This document shows positions 1-7,156 of a DNA stretch of 64,000 nt, one piece after another. A program made the position numbers and the translations under genes. Origin of the DNA: a virus. Position 1 is the stretch's first letter; every line of letters begins with the position of its first letter. The stretch spans positions 1-64,000 of IMG/VR virus record IMGVR_UViG_3300023184_000106. One strand, given 5' to 3'. The notes below the pieces were generated by a model that saw only the letters and a list, made by a program, of their open reading frames with translations, did no database searches and was not told the DNA's origin.

Positions 1-137
1 GGGTTATGCTCATATGTTGCAATACCAATATTGGGTAGGTGGATAGCATTCTCAATGCCTGCATCCTCCAAATCTCCAGGTACTGGGATCTCTTCTTGAA
101 CCTGTTTAATTAAATCAGCTATTAATAATTTTTTCAT
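1..137 (-). CDS. Hypothetical protein, 3' end outside the window
   Basis: The frame opens with ATG at 137 (MKKLLIADLIKQ...) and stays open for 45 codons to the window edge, so the C-terminus is missing. The visible part is a short amphipathic helix followed by an acidic, proline-containing stretch. The start overlaps the stop of the upstream zinc-ribbon gene in an ATGA, which supports translational coupling and this start. The family is not recognised. Confidence 0.6.
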   Translation of the reverse strand, partial: MKKLLIADLIKQVQEEIPVPGDLEDAGIENAIHLPNIGIATYEHN

Positions 138-268
138 CTTGTGTTACACTCCAGACATACAAATGGGTCATCATTAGCTTTATAAAATAGGATCTTACAT
201 TCGCTGCAGGCTACCTTATAAGGCTCATTCTTAGCGTATTTGCTATATGATGATTCAAACTTATTCAT
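134..268 (-). CDS. 44-residue zinc-ribbon micro-protein
   Basis: ATG at 268 to TGA at 134. Two knuckles, CSEC near residue 21 and CLEC near residue 38, are spaced as in a minimal zinc ribbon; the rest is short and charged. The start overlaps the stop of the upstream membrane micro-gene (ATGA) and its stop overlaps the next start, so it sits in a tightly coupled run of tiny genes. Zinc binding is inferred from the four cysteines. The partner or nucleic-acid target is unknown. Confidence 0.65.
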   Translation of the reverse strand: MNKFESSYSKYAKNEPYKVACSECKILFYKANDDPFVCLECNTR

Positions 269-354
269 TTTTTACGCACCGCAATAACAAATGCAATTAA
301 TATAATTATTGGTACCCAAAATACTATGATTGCTAAAGCTGCTAATGACTCCAT
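265..354 (-). CDS. 29-residue single-pass membrane micro-protein
   Basis: ATG at 354 to TGA at 265. Nearly the whole chain is one hydrophobic helix (residues 4-25) followed by a basic tail RKK, consistent with an N-out/C-in topology. It is stop/start coupled on both sides (TAATG upstream, ATGA downstream). The function is unknown; phage micro-proteins of this shape are often inner-membrane effectors, but nothing here specifies one. Confidence 0.55.
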   Translation of the reverse strand: MESLAALAIIVFWVPIIILIAFVIAVRKK

Positions 355-614
355 TATTTCCTAGTCCAAGTTGAAGCTTTTTGTCCAGGTGTTCCCATAT
401 ATGTATCTTCAATCAATGCTTTATTCCTATCTAGGTCTTGTATTGCCTTATTAAGTTCTATCATATCATTGGCTGAAAGTCTTATACTTGTCAGTTCCCG
501 CCCTTTAATTGCATCAAGCTTACGTCTAGTCTTTTCAATATCCGATAGGCTCTTCTGCTTTTCAGCAGCAATAGATGCCCTAGACATGCCTTTATATTTC
601 TTCTTTTTAGCCAT
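354..614 (-). CDS. Small basic coiled-coil protein
   Basis: 86 residues with a lysine-rich N-terminus (MAKKKKYKG) and then a long charged helix with heptad-like spacing (roughly residues 14-70). There is no signal peptide or cysteine motif. The start overlaps the stop of the upstream membrane protein. The family is not recognised; the basic N-terminus could bind nucleic acid, which is speculation. Confidence 0.6.
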   Translation of the reverse strand: MAKKKKYKGMSRASIAAEKQKSLSDIEKTRRKLDAIKGRELTSIRLSANDMIELNKAIQDLDRNKALIEDTYMGTPGQKASTWTRK

Positions 615-844
615 TATAGATGAATATCATTTATAGGTTCTTTAGACCAATGTATATATGATCTAATATAAACTATTGCATAGGCAATCGCTGAGAATAT
701 AAATCCATACTGCTCAGTAGTAATAGCATAGATCATCCATAGACACTCATTAAATAGAAGGACATACCATCCCCAAATATCTTTTCTGCCTACAAAGTAA
801 ATTCCCGTTACTCCAATAATGGCTAATATCCATGACCATATCAT
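614..844 (-). CDS. Small multi-pass membrane protein
   Basis: 76 residues with three hydrophobic helices (about 2-19, 24-42 and 46-65), aromatic-rich boundaries and an acidic C-terminus. The pattern of Trp and Tyr at helix ends loosely recalls short membrane proteins of other actinophages and, faintly, PnuC-type vitamin transporters. It is far shorter than a real PnuC, so no transport role is claimed. It is coupled to the downstream gene. Confidence 0.6.
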   Translation of the reverse strand: MIWSWILAIIGVTGIYFVGRKDIWGWYVLLFNECLWMIYAITTEQYGFIFSAIAYAIVYIRSYIHWSKEPINDIHL

Positions 845-859
845 CTACATTTACCGCCC

Positions 860-1015
860 CTACTCAAAGTCTATTTGTCTTTCAAAAACCGAATTATCTG
901 CTGATTGTGGATTAGGCATATCATCGCCCATAGCCCCACAATTGGAACATGTTACTTGACCATCAAGGTCTAGCTTATAGTCACATCCATATTTAGTACA
1001 CATTGCATCGCTCAT
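860..1015 (-). CDS. 51-residue zinc-ribbon micro-protein
   Basis: ATG at 1015 to TAG at 860. Cysteines sit at positions 6 and 11, plus a CSNC knuckle near residue 23, followed by an acidic tail ending in DFE. The layout suggests one zinc site. TAATG coupling to the upstream 69-residue gene supports the start. It is one of four cysteine-patterned mini-genes clustered between 134 and 1579. Confidence 0.6.
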   Translation of the reverse strand: MSDAMCTKYGCDYKLDLDGQVTCSNCGAMGDDMPNPQSADNSVFERQIDFE

Positions 1016-1224
1016 TAGTATCCCCCAAGACATTCATTACGAGTATGATATAGCCTGATCTTAGTTAATATCTTCTTAGTTGGAGCGTTTAATGGCTCTT
1101 CGCATGCACCGCATGCCATGTCCCATTCACCGCTAAAGAAGTCGTATTTAGCTCCCTTAAAATTGGCATATTTGTGTGCCACAAATACAGCAAATGGATC
1201 AGGTATCTCTAAGCTCTTTAACAT
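1015..1224 (-). CDS. 69-residue protein with Cys/His motif
   Basis: A CGAC pair near residue 38 and a later H-(x3)-C near residues 60-64 form a possible zinc site. A consensus-like promoter (TTGTCA, 17-base spacer, TATAAT) ends 6 bases before the ATG, so the mRNA is predicted to be leaderless and this start is firm. It heads the run of micro-genes down to position 1. The function is unknown. Confidence 0.65.
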   Translation of the reverse strand: MLKSLEIPDPFAVFVAHKYANFKGAKYDFFSGEWDMACGACEEPLNAPTKKILTKIRLYHTRNECLGGY

Positions 1225-1230
1225 ATATTT

Positions 1231-1259
1231 ATTATAGCATTTATGTCAGGTACTGACAA
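1231..1259 (-). promoter_or_regulatory. Promoter with leaderless start for the 1015..1224 gene
   Basis: On the minus strand the -35 is TTGTCA (1254-1259), the spacer is 17 bases and the -10 is TATAAT (1231-1236) preceded by TGC. Six bases separate the -10 from the ATG, which places +1 on the A of the start codon. Confidence 0.75.
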
Positions 1260-1266
1260 GGGGTCT

Positions 1267-1404
1267 CTACTTTTCGACTTCACTAATTGCGGTCAAATTC
1301 TCATGATATTGCATATGAAAGTCATATAATTGATGTGTGACTGCACAAAAGCATACGGGGCAATGTGTGATCCATTGGGATTTATCTTCCCAGTGTTTAG
1401 TCAA
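1267..1404 (-). CDS. 45-residue C2H2-like micro-protein, TTG start
   Basis: TTG at 1404 to TAG at 1267. It contains HCPVC near residue 14 and histidines at about 24, 30 and 34, a C2H2 or ribbon-like arrangement. There is no ATG in the frame, so TTG is the only plausible start. It lies just after the stop of the 56-residue gene, continuing the same operon. Because it is short, coding potential rests on the Cys/His pattern and gene packing. Confidence 0.5.
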   Translation of the reverse strand: MTKHWEDKSQWITHCPVCFCAVTHQLYDFHMQYHENLTAISEVEK

Positions 1405-1408
1405 TAGA

Positions 1409-1579
1409 CTAAGAACTCAATCCTTTGAATGCATGACGCTCACATACGCTTACCATATCATATCTATTTATATCTATTTCAGCTATATCATCATACTTAG
1501 CCATTCCTTGACAGAAATGACAGGATTCTCTATTTTCCGCTTTTTCTAGATAGGCTTCAAGGTTATCTAATATACCCAC
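1409..1579 (-). CDS. 56-residue Cys/His micro-protein, GTG start
   Basis: GTG at 1579 to TAG at 1409. An N-terminal acidic helix precedes CHFC near residue 20 and a C-E-R-H element near residue 46, so one zinc site is plausible. It begins 6 bases after the stop of the PD-(D/E)XK gene and ends 4 bases before the next TTG start. The function is unknown. Confidence 0.55.
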   Translation of the reverse strand: MGILDNLEAYLEKAENRESCHFCQGMAKYDDIAEIDINRYDMVSVCERHAFKGLSS

Positions 1580-1585
1580 TAGTCC

Positions 1586-2116
1586 TCAATTCAATGTTTT
1601 CCATGTATCTATTGTATCATTAATCTTAATGTATTTTGAGTTTATATGTCCATCTGTAATAATCTCATTATGTGAGACAGCATTAAAATCAAGAGTTAAC
1701 TCATTGCTATATTTATCATGATAATCAATGTATCTAACTTCATCTATTAAATTATGCTTAATTGCGGTATTGATCATATGCTCTGAATAGCTATCCGCTA
1801 TTGGATGTGCTGAAAAGTATATGATGTAATATGTCTCTGGGTATAATGCTTTAATTAATGATCCGTTTGCGATTGCCTTCTTAACATTATCTGTTCTTTG
1901 AGCACCTGGTCTTTTGTTATCATCGTGTTTCCCGCCTTTTGCTTCGACGTGATGTGTTGGCATATTATTACCAGACCCAACAAAATCAACTTCACAGCCA
2001 GTCCCAGGCATATATACGTTCTTTTTTATATTATTAAATCCACGCTCTTTAAGATCTTGTAGGACAAGGTCCTCGAACTCATCTCCTGAGCGTTTTGATT
2101 CAGATTGAAAATTCAT
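1586..2116 (-). CDS. PD-(D/E)XK-type nuclease
   Basis: 176 residues. The restriction-endonuclease-like core is visible: an N-terminal helix with FEDLV (about 14-18), then CEVDFVG (about 41-47) supplying the catalytic Asp, and HVEAKGG (about 56-62) supplying the Glu-x-Lys pair. These match the D...ExK signature of VRR-Nuc/Hjc/restriction-type folds. The C-terminal half has no recognisable motif. It lies between a 2OG oxygenase and cysteine-rich mini-genes. The role could be recombination, host DNA degradation or defence against competitors; sequence alone does not decide. Confidence 0.7.
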   Translation of the reverse strand: MNFQSESKRSGDEFEDLVLQDLKERGFNNIKKNVYMPGTGCEVDFVGSGNNMPTHHVEAKGGKHDDNKRPGAQRTDNVKKAIANGSLIKALYPETYYIIYFSAHPIADSYSEHMINTAIKHNLIDEVRYIDYHDKYSNELTLDFNAVSHNEIITDGHINSKYIKINDTIDTWKTLN

Positions 2117-2173
2117 CTCTACTTTTTCGCTTCACTTATGCCAATCTATATTAATCAATATAGAAGTATATAT

Positions 2174-2710
2174 TTATTTTGCTACATCAAAAAATAAAAT
2201 TATATTTGCTCGTTCTCCACTTATAACTGTATTGACTGAATGATGATGGTGTTCATCTCCTCTAAAGTGAAGTAGGGTCCCTGGATCAGGCTTATATGAT
2301 TGTGGTACATCTTCATCATAAAATAAAATTTCTCCGCCATCATAATCGTTGGTTAAATACAATAAAGCTGATTGACCAATTTCCCCATAACCTTCTACTC
2401 CGCCATATCCGTCTGCATGGTAACCTAATCCTTCTCCTTGTCTCAATACTTGATACAGCACCCTATTAATAGAAATCTTATCTTTAGGTACGTCAATTTC
2501 ATCTTTTATAGATTGGATTAGTTGATTTAAAAATGCATAAGCCGCTTTGTCAATTTCATAAATAGAATTATCAAGTTCTTTTTCCCAAGGTACGTGGAGC
2601 TGCTTGCTTAATACACCCTGCGGGTTTGCTGTCACAAGAGGTCTCAAAAAACTATTAAGGCCTTCAGCAACTTCCTTTGGAATAAAGCCGTCTACAATTA
2701 TTGGTTGCAT
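2174..2710 (-). CDS. 2-oxoglutarate/Fe(II)-dependent oxygenase (P4H-like)
   Basis: 178 residues, a single double-stranded beta-helix domain. Iron ligands are visible as HAD (His98, Asp100) and the distal His157 in an HHHHSV run; Arg167 in GERANI is the expected 2-oxoglutarate ligand. The region around DGGEILFY resembles prolyl-4-hydroxylase-type (P4Hc) enzymes. The family couples oxidative decarboxylation of 2-oxoglutarate to hydroxylation of a protein, nucleic-acid or small-molecule substrate; the substrate here is unknown. It is the first of three such enzymes between 2174 and 4780. The short downstream 32-residue gene is on the 5' side and is TAATG-coupled to it. Confidence 0.88.
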   Translation of the reverse strand: MQPIIVDGFIPKEVAEGLNSFLRPLVTANPQGVLSKQLHVPWEKELDNSIYEIDKAAYAFLNQLIQSIKDEIDVPKDKISINRVLYQVLRQGEGLGYHADGYGGVEGYGEIGQSALLYLTNDYDGGEILFYDEDVPQSYKPDPGTLLHFRGDEHHHHSVNTVISGERANIILFFDVAK

Positions 2711-2808
2711 TAGTCTTTACGGAAATGCTCGGCATTAGATTTAAGTAATGCTTTGTAAGCTTTCTTAAACTTCAAGTATTTTATAGGGTTTTTCCATATT
2801 TTAAACAT
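2710..2808 (-). CDS. 32-residue basic micro-protein
   Basis: ATG at 2808 to TAA at 2710. It is Lys/Tyr-rich, for example KNPIKYLKFKKAYKALLK, which would form an amphipathic basic helix. A TATAAT exactly 6 bases upstream predicts a leaderless mRNA and fixes the start. The stop overlaps the start of the 2OG oxygenase (TAATG), so it may act as a leader cistron or as a small membrane-binding peptide. Confidence 0.55.
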   Translation of the reverse strand: MFKIWKNPIKYLKFKKAYKALLKSNAEHFRKD

Positions 2809-2814
2809 ATATTA

Positions 2815-2820
2815 ATTATA
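2815..2820 (-). promoter_or_regulatory. -10 element, leaderless
   Basis: TATAAT lies on the minus strand 6 bases before the ATG at 2808, inside the 3' end of the upstream 91-residue gene. There is no convincing -35. It probably drives the 32-residue gene and the 2OG oxygenase at 2174. Confidence 0.55.
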
Positions 2821-3091
2821 CCTCACTTTTATCTGTTTCATGAAGCCATTGCTCTTCCCATAAGCCCATGAGGGATATGTTTCCAATGTCGTCAAAGTAA
2901 TAACGCTTGGCGTTACTATTGTACGTCCAGCCATACCATGTATCGCCTTCAGACCATGTAAGATTAGTTGGCTCTTCATCTTTGTACTTTTCGATCCGCT
3001 TAGCTATCCCATCATACATATGAACTTCATCAAATACCGCCTTGCGAAGTGGATCCCATCTAAACATTCTATTGACCAACCAGTCAATCAT
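2816..3091 (-). CDS. Hypothetical protein
   Basis: 91 residues, acidic overall, with a Trp/Tyr-rich segment (about 46-67, including WYGWTYNSN) that could form a small beta sheet. There are no catalytic motifs, signal peptide or membrane segments. It is sandwiched between two 2OG oxygenases and probably belongs to the same transcription unit. The family is not recognised. Confidence 0.6.
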   Translation of the reverse strand: MIDWLVNRMFRWDPLRKAVFDEVHMYDGIAKRIEKYKDEEPTNLTWSEGDTWYGWTYNSNAKRYYFDDIGNISLMGLWEEQWLHETDKSEV

Positions 3092-3096
3092 TTTAC

Positions 3097-3714
3097 TTAT
3101 TTCAATTCTTTATGGCGAATATGTAAAACAAAGCAAGCTCTTTCTCCAGAAAGAACATTTTCAACTGAATGTGATGTATATCCATCAAAAAGTATTAAAG
3201 ACCCAGTTTTTGGACTGTATGATATTGGATTATCTAACTTTTGATTTTCATAAAAAGTTACAGCCCCACCCTCATATTGATCGTTTAAATACAAAACTGC
3301 TGTGTATATTTTTCCACCCTCACCCCAGTGGTCGCAATGTGCATCTTGCCCGTTTTCACCAATTTTATCAGAACCAAAACCAGTGCCAATTTTTTCTACC
3401 CCAAAGCATTTATAATGTGAAGTTTCATATATTATTTCTGAATTGCTAAAACCAAACACGCTGCACATATTTTTACCAATTAAATTAAATAGATCATATA
3501 TCAAAGAATTTTGCATACCTTTACTACCAAGGGAATTCAATAGGGAAAAAATTTCTGGGGTCCATCCCATACAAACAGCATTTGAACCGCTATCTTCATT
3601 TACATAAATTATACATCTTCCGCCTGAATCTAGTAAGCTAGACTCTTTCATATACAAATTTATATATTCACAGGTCTCTTTACCAATAAAATTTTCAATT
3701 ACTTGTGGTTTCAT
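3097..3714 (-). CDS. 2-oxoglutarate/Fe(II)-dependent oxygenase
   Basis: 205 residues. Metal ligands are His126 and Asp128 in HCDHW, and His182 in SHSVENV; Arg192 in GERACF should bind 2-oxoglutarate. The EGGAVTFY strand matches the equivalent strand of the 2174 enzyme. Overall it is diverged from that neighbour, so these look like separately acquired or long-diverged members and not a recent duplication. A strong Shine-Dalgarno sequence (AAAGGAG) precedes the ATG. The substrate is unknown. Confidence 0.85.
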   Translation of the reverse strand: MKPQVIENFIGKETCEYINLYMKESSLLDSGGRCIIYVNEDSGSNAVCMGWTPEIFSLLNSLGSKGMQNSLIYDLFNLIGKNMCSVFGFSNSEIIYETSHYKCFGVEKIGTGFGSDKIGENGQDAHCDHWGEGGKIYTAVLYLNDQYEGGAVTFYENQKLDNPISYSPKTGSLILFDGYTSHSVENVLSGERACFVLHIRHKELK

Positions 3715-3916
3715 TTATATCTCCTTTTACATCCCAATACGGTACGCCATCTTCATTATAATCTGATCCAAGTCGGGCTAGCATCTCTTGGACCTCTGGA
3801 TCTACATGCCAACCATCAACTATAGAATTAATACTCTTTAGCTGAAGATATTTTCTGTGAATGGCAATACCGCTTATTATATAAGCAATAACTGCAACAA
3901 CAATAATAGTTACCAT
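3695..3916 (-). CDS. Small membrane-anchored protein
   Basis: 73 residues: an N-terminal transmembrane helix (about 2-18), a basic loop RKYLQLK, then an acidic soluble tail. A near-perfect promoter (TTGACA, 17 bases, TATAAT) ends 6 bases before the ATG, making this a well-supported leaderless start. It overlaps the following 2OG oxygenase by 20 bases. The function is unknown. Confidence 0.65.
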   Translation of the reverse strand: MVTIIVVAVIAYIISGIAIHRKYLQLKSINSIVDGWHVDPEVQEMLARLGSDYNEDGVPYWDVKGDINETTSN

Positions 3917-3922
3917 ATAGTA

Positions 3923-3951
3923 ATTATAGTAAATAAATGCAGTTTTGTCAA
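3923..3951 (-). promoter_or_regulatory. Consensus promoter, leaderless
   Basis: Minus strand: TTGACA (3946-3951), 17-base spacer, TATAAT (3923-3928), 6 bases, then the ATG at 3916. Both hexamers match the sigma-70/HrdB-type consensus perfectly. The transcript should begin at the start codon. Confidence 0.9.
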
Positions 3952-3955
3952 TAGG

Positions 3956-4780
3956 CTAGTGGTATCTAACACCACTTATGCCGTTCTCTTTTTCTTTAGT
4001 AACCTCTTCTGGCTCTTCCCATTTAAATCCATTGATTGGGGTAAGCCATTTATGCAGGTTATTAGTTTTTTTGGCCTCTATAATTTGTTCATTATACTCA
4101 TCTGATTTATATGAATAAAAGGTTCCTGGGTTTGCCGTAGTAGGCAAAACAAAATTAGAGAATGCAAATCTTGTACCGCTTAAAACTGGATTCACACCGT
4201 GAGCGTAATCATCATGAGATCCATGAATTACAAGATCTCCACGACCTGGCTTGATTCTAAGCTCGTTACCCTCATTCATTGGAATATCTCCTCCGACCCA
4301 GGTTCCATCATTTTTTACATGTGGATAAAATATTTCTCCACCTTCAAATTCACCAAAATAAATTATTAATCCATAATGCAATCGGCAGCAAGTGTTCCAT
4401 CTATCTTCTGCAATTAATCTAGATGATGCTATATCACAAACACCACAGATTGGCCCACAATTATCATGAGGCTCTCCAGGGGCATCTGAGTGTATAAACA
4501 TACCCTCATCTCCCACTCTTCCAACTAAGAAAAATGCTTGAGGGTGCATCACTAATTCTGGATATATTAAATCACTAGCCATTTCCCAAACTTCTAATAG
4601 CTCATGCATAACCTTAGTACTTCTATTGTTATACCAGTCGACGTTGTGATCTATGGTATCTGGAGTTTTATAGTCAGCACATAAGGTTTCTATTTTTTCT
4701 AATAAATTGCCATTAATAAAGTTTCTGTAAACCCAAACTTTAGGGGCAAGTTGTTCTATATTGGGATTGTCTGTAAACAT
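3956..4780 (-). CDS. 2-oxoglutarate/Fe(II)-dependent oxygenase
   Basis: 274 residues. HSD (His97, Asp99), His194 in YAHGV and Arg204 in SGTRF form the iron and 2-oxoglutarate site, and FEGGEIFYP is the conserved core strand. A cysteine-rich insert at about 108-132 (CGPICGVC, later CC) lies next to the active site and is unusual; it may bind a second metal. TATAAT lies 6 bases upstream of the ATG, giving a predicted leaderless mRNA. It is expressed just downstream of the P450 gene, consistent with shared oxidative chemistry. Confidence 0.86.
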   Translation of the reverse strand: MFTDNPNIEQLAPKVWVYRNFINGNLLEKIETLCADYKTPDTIDHNVDWYNNRSTKVMHELLEVWEMASDLIYPELVMHPQAFFLVGRVGDEGMFIHSDAPGEPHDNCGPICGVCDIASSRLIAEDRWNTCCRLHYGLIIYFGEFEGGEIFYPHVKNDGTWVGGDIPMNEGNELRIKPGRGDLVIHGSHDDYAHGVNPVLSGTRFAFSNFVLPTTANPGTFYSYKSDEYNEQIIEAKKTNNLHKWLTPINGFKWEEPEEVTKEKENGISGVRYH

Positions 4781-4786
4781 ATTTAT

Positions 4787-4792
4787 ATTATA
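4787..4792 (-). promoter_or_regulatory. Extended -10 (TGG-TATAAT), leaderless
   Basis: The minus-strand TATAAT is preceded by TGG and followed by 6 bases and the ATG at 4780. No good -35 is seen, so it is likely an extended -10 promoter. Confidence 0.6.
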
Positions 4793-4806
4793 CCATTTCT
4801 ATTATT

Positions 4807-6093
4807 TTACTGTAAGTCTCTTTTTTTTATTTTTATCATTACTTTGCCCTCTGGTCTATATGTAGCGATTGGTAATCCTTTTGGGAAATCCCCCACTAAT
4901 TCTATTTTCATTTTACTTGCCATCTCAATTAGAGTCATTTGAGATTGAGCCATAGCAAATTGGTACCCTATACATTTTCTTGGACCTAAATGGAATGGGA
5001 AATATGCGCCTTCTGGCAAGGATTCTTCTAGGCCTCCAGCCCAGCGCATAGGGTTAAATGTATTTGGATTATTAAAATACTTATCGCTTCTATGTGTTAC
5101 AAAAGAACTTAATATTACATTAGTACCAGATTTTATTAATGTGTCGCCAACCTGGGTGTCTACAATTGCCATTCTTGGACTGAACCAGACTGGCGGGTAT
5201 AGTCTCAGAGCTTCGTTAATTGCAAATTTAGATATATTCCAATCTCTAATGCTATGAACTATGCTATCACTGCCAACATTAACTTTCTTAGACTCTTCCA
5301 TTAAGAGTTCCCAGTAGTCTTCATACTGAGTCATATGAGCTATACACCAAGATAGTGTGTTAGCAGTTGTCTCGTGACCTGCCAAGAGCATCGTGATAAC
5401 CTCATCGCTTATGTCTTGAAGAGATATGCTATCGTCATCTATCGATGCCATTATTAGTAGATCAATAAAATCCTTTTCTTCTCTTTCATTCTCAATTCTA
5501 TTTTTAATAACCTTTAACATTAATGAATTAAGCTTTTCTGATATCTCTTGGAAGGTACCTGGGCTTGAGTGTTCACCGTGACTAGTTTTTGCTAAAATTT
5601 GAAAAAATATTGTCTTGAGATCATTTGATTCCTCAAGAATATCATCATTAAATATTGTATTTGTTAATACTTTATATGATAAGGAAAACATCTCTTCGCC
5701 AATATCTATAAGTTCTTTATCTAGCCATTTATCTGTTTCTTCTTTTATGATCAATAAAGATTTTTCTAAATAATAATTAATTTTATTTATATGAAATGCA
5801 GGATTTAAAATCCTTCTATGGTGCAGGTGAATTGGCTCTTCGCTAGTAAGTAAACCTTCTCCTAAAGCTTTTTTAATTATATGCCACCCTCCAGACTTTA
5901 TAAAGTTTTTATATTTTTTAATATAAATCTCTTCAACAAGCTCTGGTGTAAAGGCAAATAGATATTGTTTTGGTAAGATTGATCCAGACGACGGGGTGGC
6001 TACATTTAAAAAGAATTTATCTCCACGTTCTTTTTGTAATTGAAGCAGATACTCTGGTCCCCTAATCTTTAATTCATTTTTAATATCATTCAT
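4807..6093 (-). CDS. Cytochrome P450
   Basis: 428 residues, full length for a soluble bacterial P450. Diagnostic motifs are all present in order: C-helix HHRRILNPAFH (about 91-101), I-helix AGHETT (238-243) for oxygen activation, ExxR (Glu294-Arg297), a PERF-like FNPMRW (346-351), and the heme-thiolate loop FHLGPRKCIG with Cys374. The C-helix and I-helix wording resembles the fatty-acid-hydroxylase-like clans (CYP4, CYP102 heme domain, CYP110) more than class I camphor-type enzymes. There is no reductase fusion and no ferredoxin nearby, so host redox partners would be needed. A strong SD (AAGGAGG) precedes the ATG, which overlaps the upstream gene by 8 bases. Confidence 0.96.
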   Translation of the reverse strand: MNDIKNELKIRGPEYLLQLQKERGDKFFLNVATPSSGSILPKQYLFAFTPELVEEIYIKKYKNFIKSGGWHIIKKALGEGLLTSEEPIHLHHRRILNPAFHINKINYYLEKSLLIIKEETDKWLDKELIDIGEEMFSLSYKVLTNTIFNDDILEESNDLKTIFFQILAKTSHGEHSSPGTFQEISEKLNSLMLKVIKNRIENEREEKDFIDLLIMASIDDDSISLQDISDEVITMLLAGHETTANTLSWCIAHMTQYEDYWELLMEESKKVNVGSDSIVHSIRDWNISKFAINEALRLYPPVWFSPRMAIVDTQVGDTLIKSGTNVILSSFVTHRSDKYFNNPNTFNPMRWAGGLEESLPEGAYFPFHLGPRKCIGYQFAMAQSQMTLIEMASKMKIELVGDFPKGLPIATYRPEGKVMIKIKKRDLQ

Positions 6094-6328
6094 AATTAAT
6101 GCCCTCCTTAAATTTAATTTTTATCCACGACCCTATCTTACCAGAAACAACTTTATTTCTTAATATAGATGAATATTTTTGGTGTCCTAGTGAAGTACCT
6201 AGGTACTCTTCTCCTGTTTCCATGTCTATTATTTTCCATTTGGATGGAGCCTTGGTGTGTATTATAAGATCAACTGGGTAATCTAGCGATTCAACATTTG
6301 ACCCATCTTGCAATAGCCTAGTGTTCAT
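6086..6328 (-). CDS. Hypothetical actinophage protein
   Basis: 80 residues from the ATG at 6328 (MNTRLLQDG). A longer frame to 6361 would overlap the SDR further and is less likely. The core has alternating Lys/Trp beta-strand character (APSKWKIIDMETGEEYLG, SWIKIKF), a pattern familiar from conserved actinophage proteins of unknown function. It lies between an SDR and the P450 with overlaps on both sides, so it is translationally coupled to them. Confidence 0.65.
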   Translation of the reverse strand: MNTRLLQDGSNVESLDYPVDLIIHTKAPSKWKIIDMETGEEYLGTSLGHQKYSSILRNKVVSGKIGSWIKIKFKEGINYE

Positions 6329-7022
6329 ATACACCATTATCAACAAATATAGATTGCCCATTAACTGCTTTTGAATTTTTAATTAAATAACAAATTAAAT
6401 CAGAAACTTCTTCAGGACCACCTATGTATGCCTTTGTAATATCATTGGCAAAAATAATCTTTATAACTTCACTCTTAATATATTCTTCTGTCATGCCAGT
6501 TTTTGTTAGAGATGGATGTATTACATTTATTCTTGCGTTTAAATTAGATTTAATAAATTTTCTCGCCCAGTGATTAAGGGCTAATTTACAAGATGCGTAT
6601 ACTTCAGTATCAGTAAGATGATTATCCTTTGAATATAAAATAGCTTCTTCTTCTTTATCATCAAGTAACAATGATATAAGTTTTGGGTTTACCTTAGTAT
6701 GAGAAAAAATAATAGATCCTATTAAAATTGCATTAACATTGTCATACTGCTTATATATACTTTCTATAAGTCTAACTGAGCCAAAATAATTAAGTGGTAT
6801 CACACTGCTTCCGCCTATCACGCCAGCACAGGTGACCACTCCATCTATAGACTGATTCATGGATGCTATTTTAGAGACTAAATCTTCTATATTACTTTTA
6901 ATAGATAAATCGCAAACCATATCAGACTCTAATATATCTATACCCGTTACTAAATCAGTCTGTTTTAGTGAGCTATAGGTAGATTTACCTATGCCAGAAG
7001 CTGATCCAGTTACTAGATACAT
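6318..7022 (-). CDS. Short-chain dehydrogenase/reductase
   Basis: 234 residues, classical SDR length. The cofactor motif TGSASGIG (5-12) opens the Rossmann fold, CAG (about 65-67) follows, and catalytic Ser103, Tyr142 and Lys146 (YASCK) are in place. It would oxidise or reduce an alcohol or carbonyl with NAD(P)H; the substrate is unknown. It is translationally linked through a small gene to the P450, a combination typical of tailoring pathways where a hydroxylated product is oxidised further. An AGGA Shine-Dalgarno sequence precedes the ATG. Confidence 0.92.
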   Translation of the reverse strand: MYLVTGSASGIGKSTYSSLKQTDLVTGIDILESDMVCDLSIKSNIEDLVSKIASMNQSIDGVVTCAGVIGGSSVIPLNYFGSVRLIESIYKQYDNVNAILIGSIIFSHTKVNPKLISLLLDDKEEEAILYSKDNHLTDTEVYASCKLALNHWARKFIKSNLNARINVIHPSLTKTGMTEEYIKSEVIKIIFANDITKAYIGGPEEVSDLICYLIKNSKAVNGQSIFVDNGVYEH

Positions 7023-7051
7023 TTTGTATTCCTAATCTTTAGTTAAATTAA

Positions 7052-7147
7052 TTAAAAGATAGAAGCTTCTGCAACATCAACGCTATCATCAATTGTTCTA
7101 GACATATCAATAACTAAATCACTTGAGCTTGTTCTAATCTGACACAT
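7052..7147 (-). CDS. 31-residue micro-protein
   Basis: ATG at 7147 to TAA at 7052. It is Ser/Asp-rich, begins MCQIRTSSSD and has no structural motif. It is supported mainly by position, filling the gap between two genes of the micro-gene array. It could be a short regulatory peptide or non-functional. Confidence 0.4.
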   Translation of the reverse strand: MCQIRTSSSDLVIDMSRTIDDSVDVAEASIF

Positions 7148-7156
7148 TGTAAATAC

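Noticed and set aside
614-844. PnuC transporter assignment
   Set aside because: The protein has 76 residues and about three helices, too short for PnuC; the resemblance is limited to aromatic patterning.
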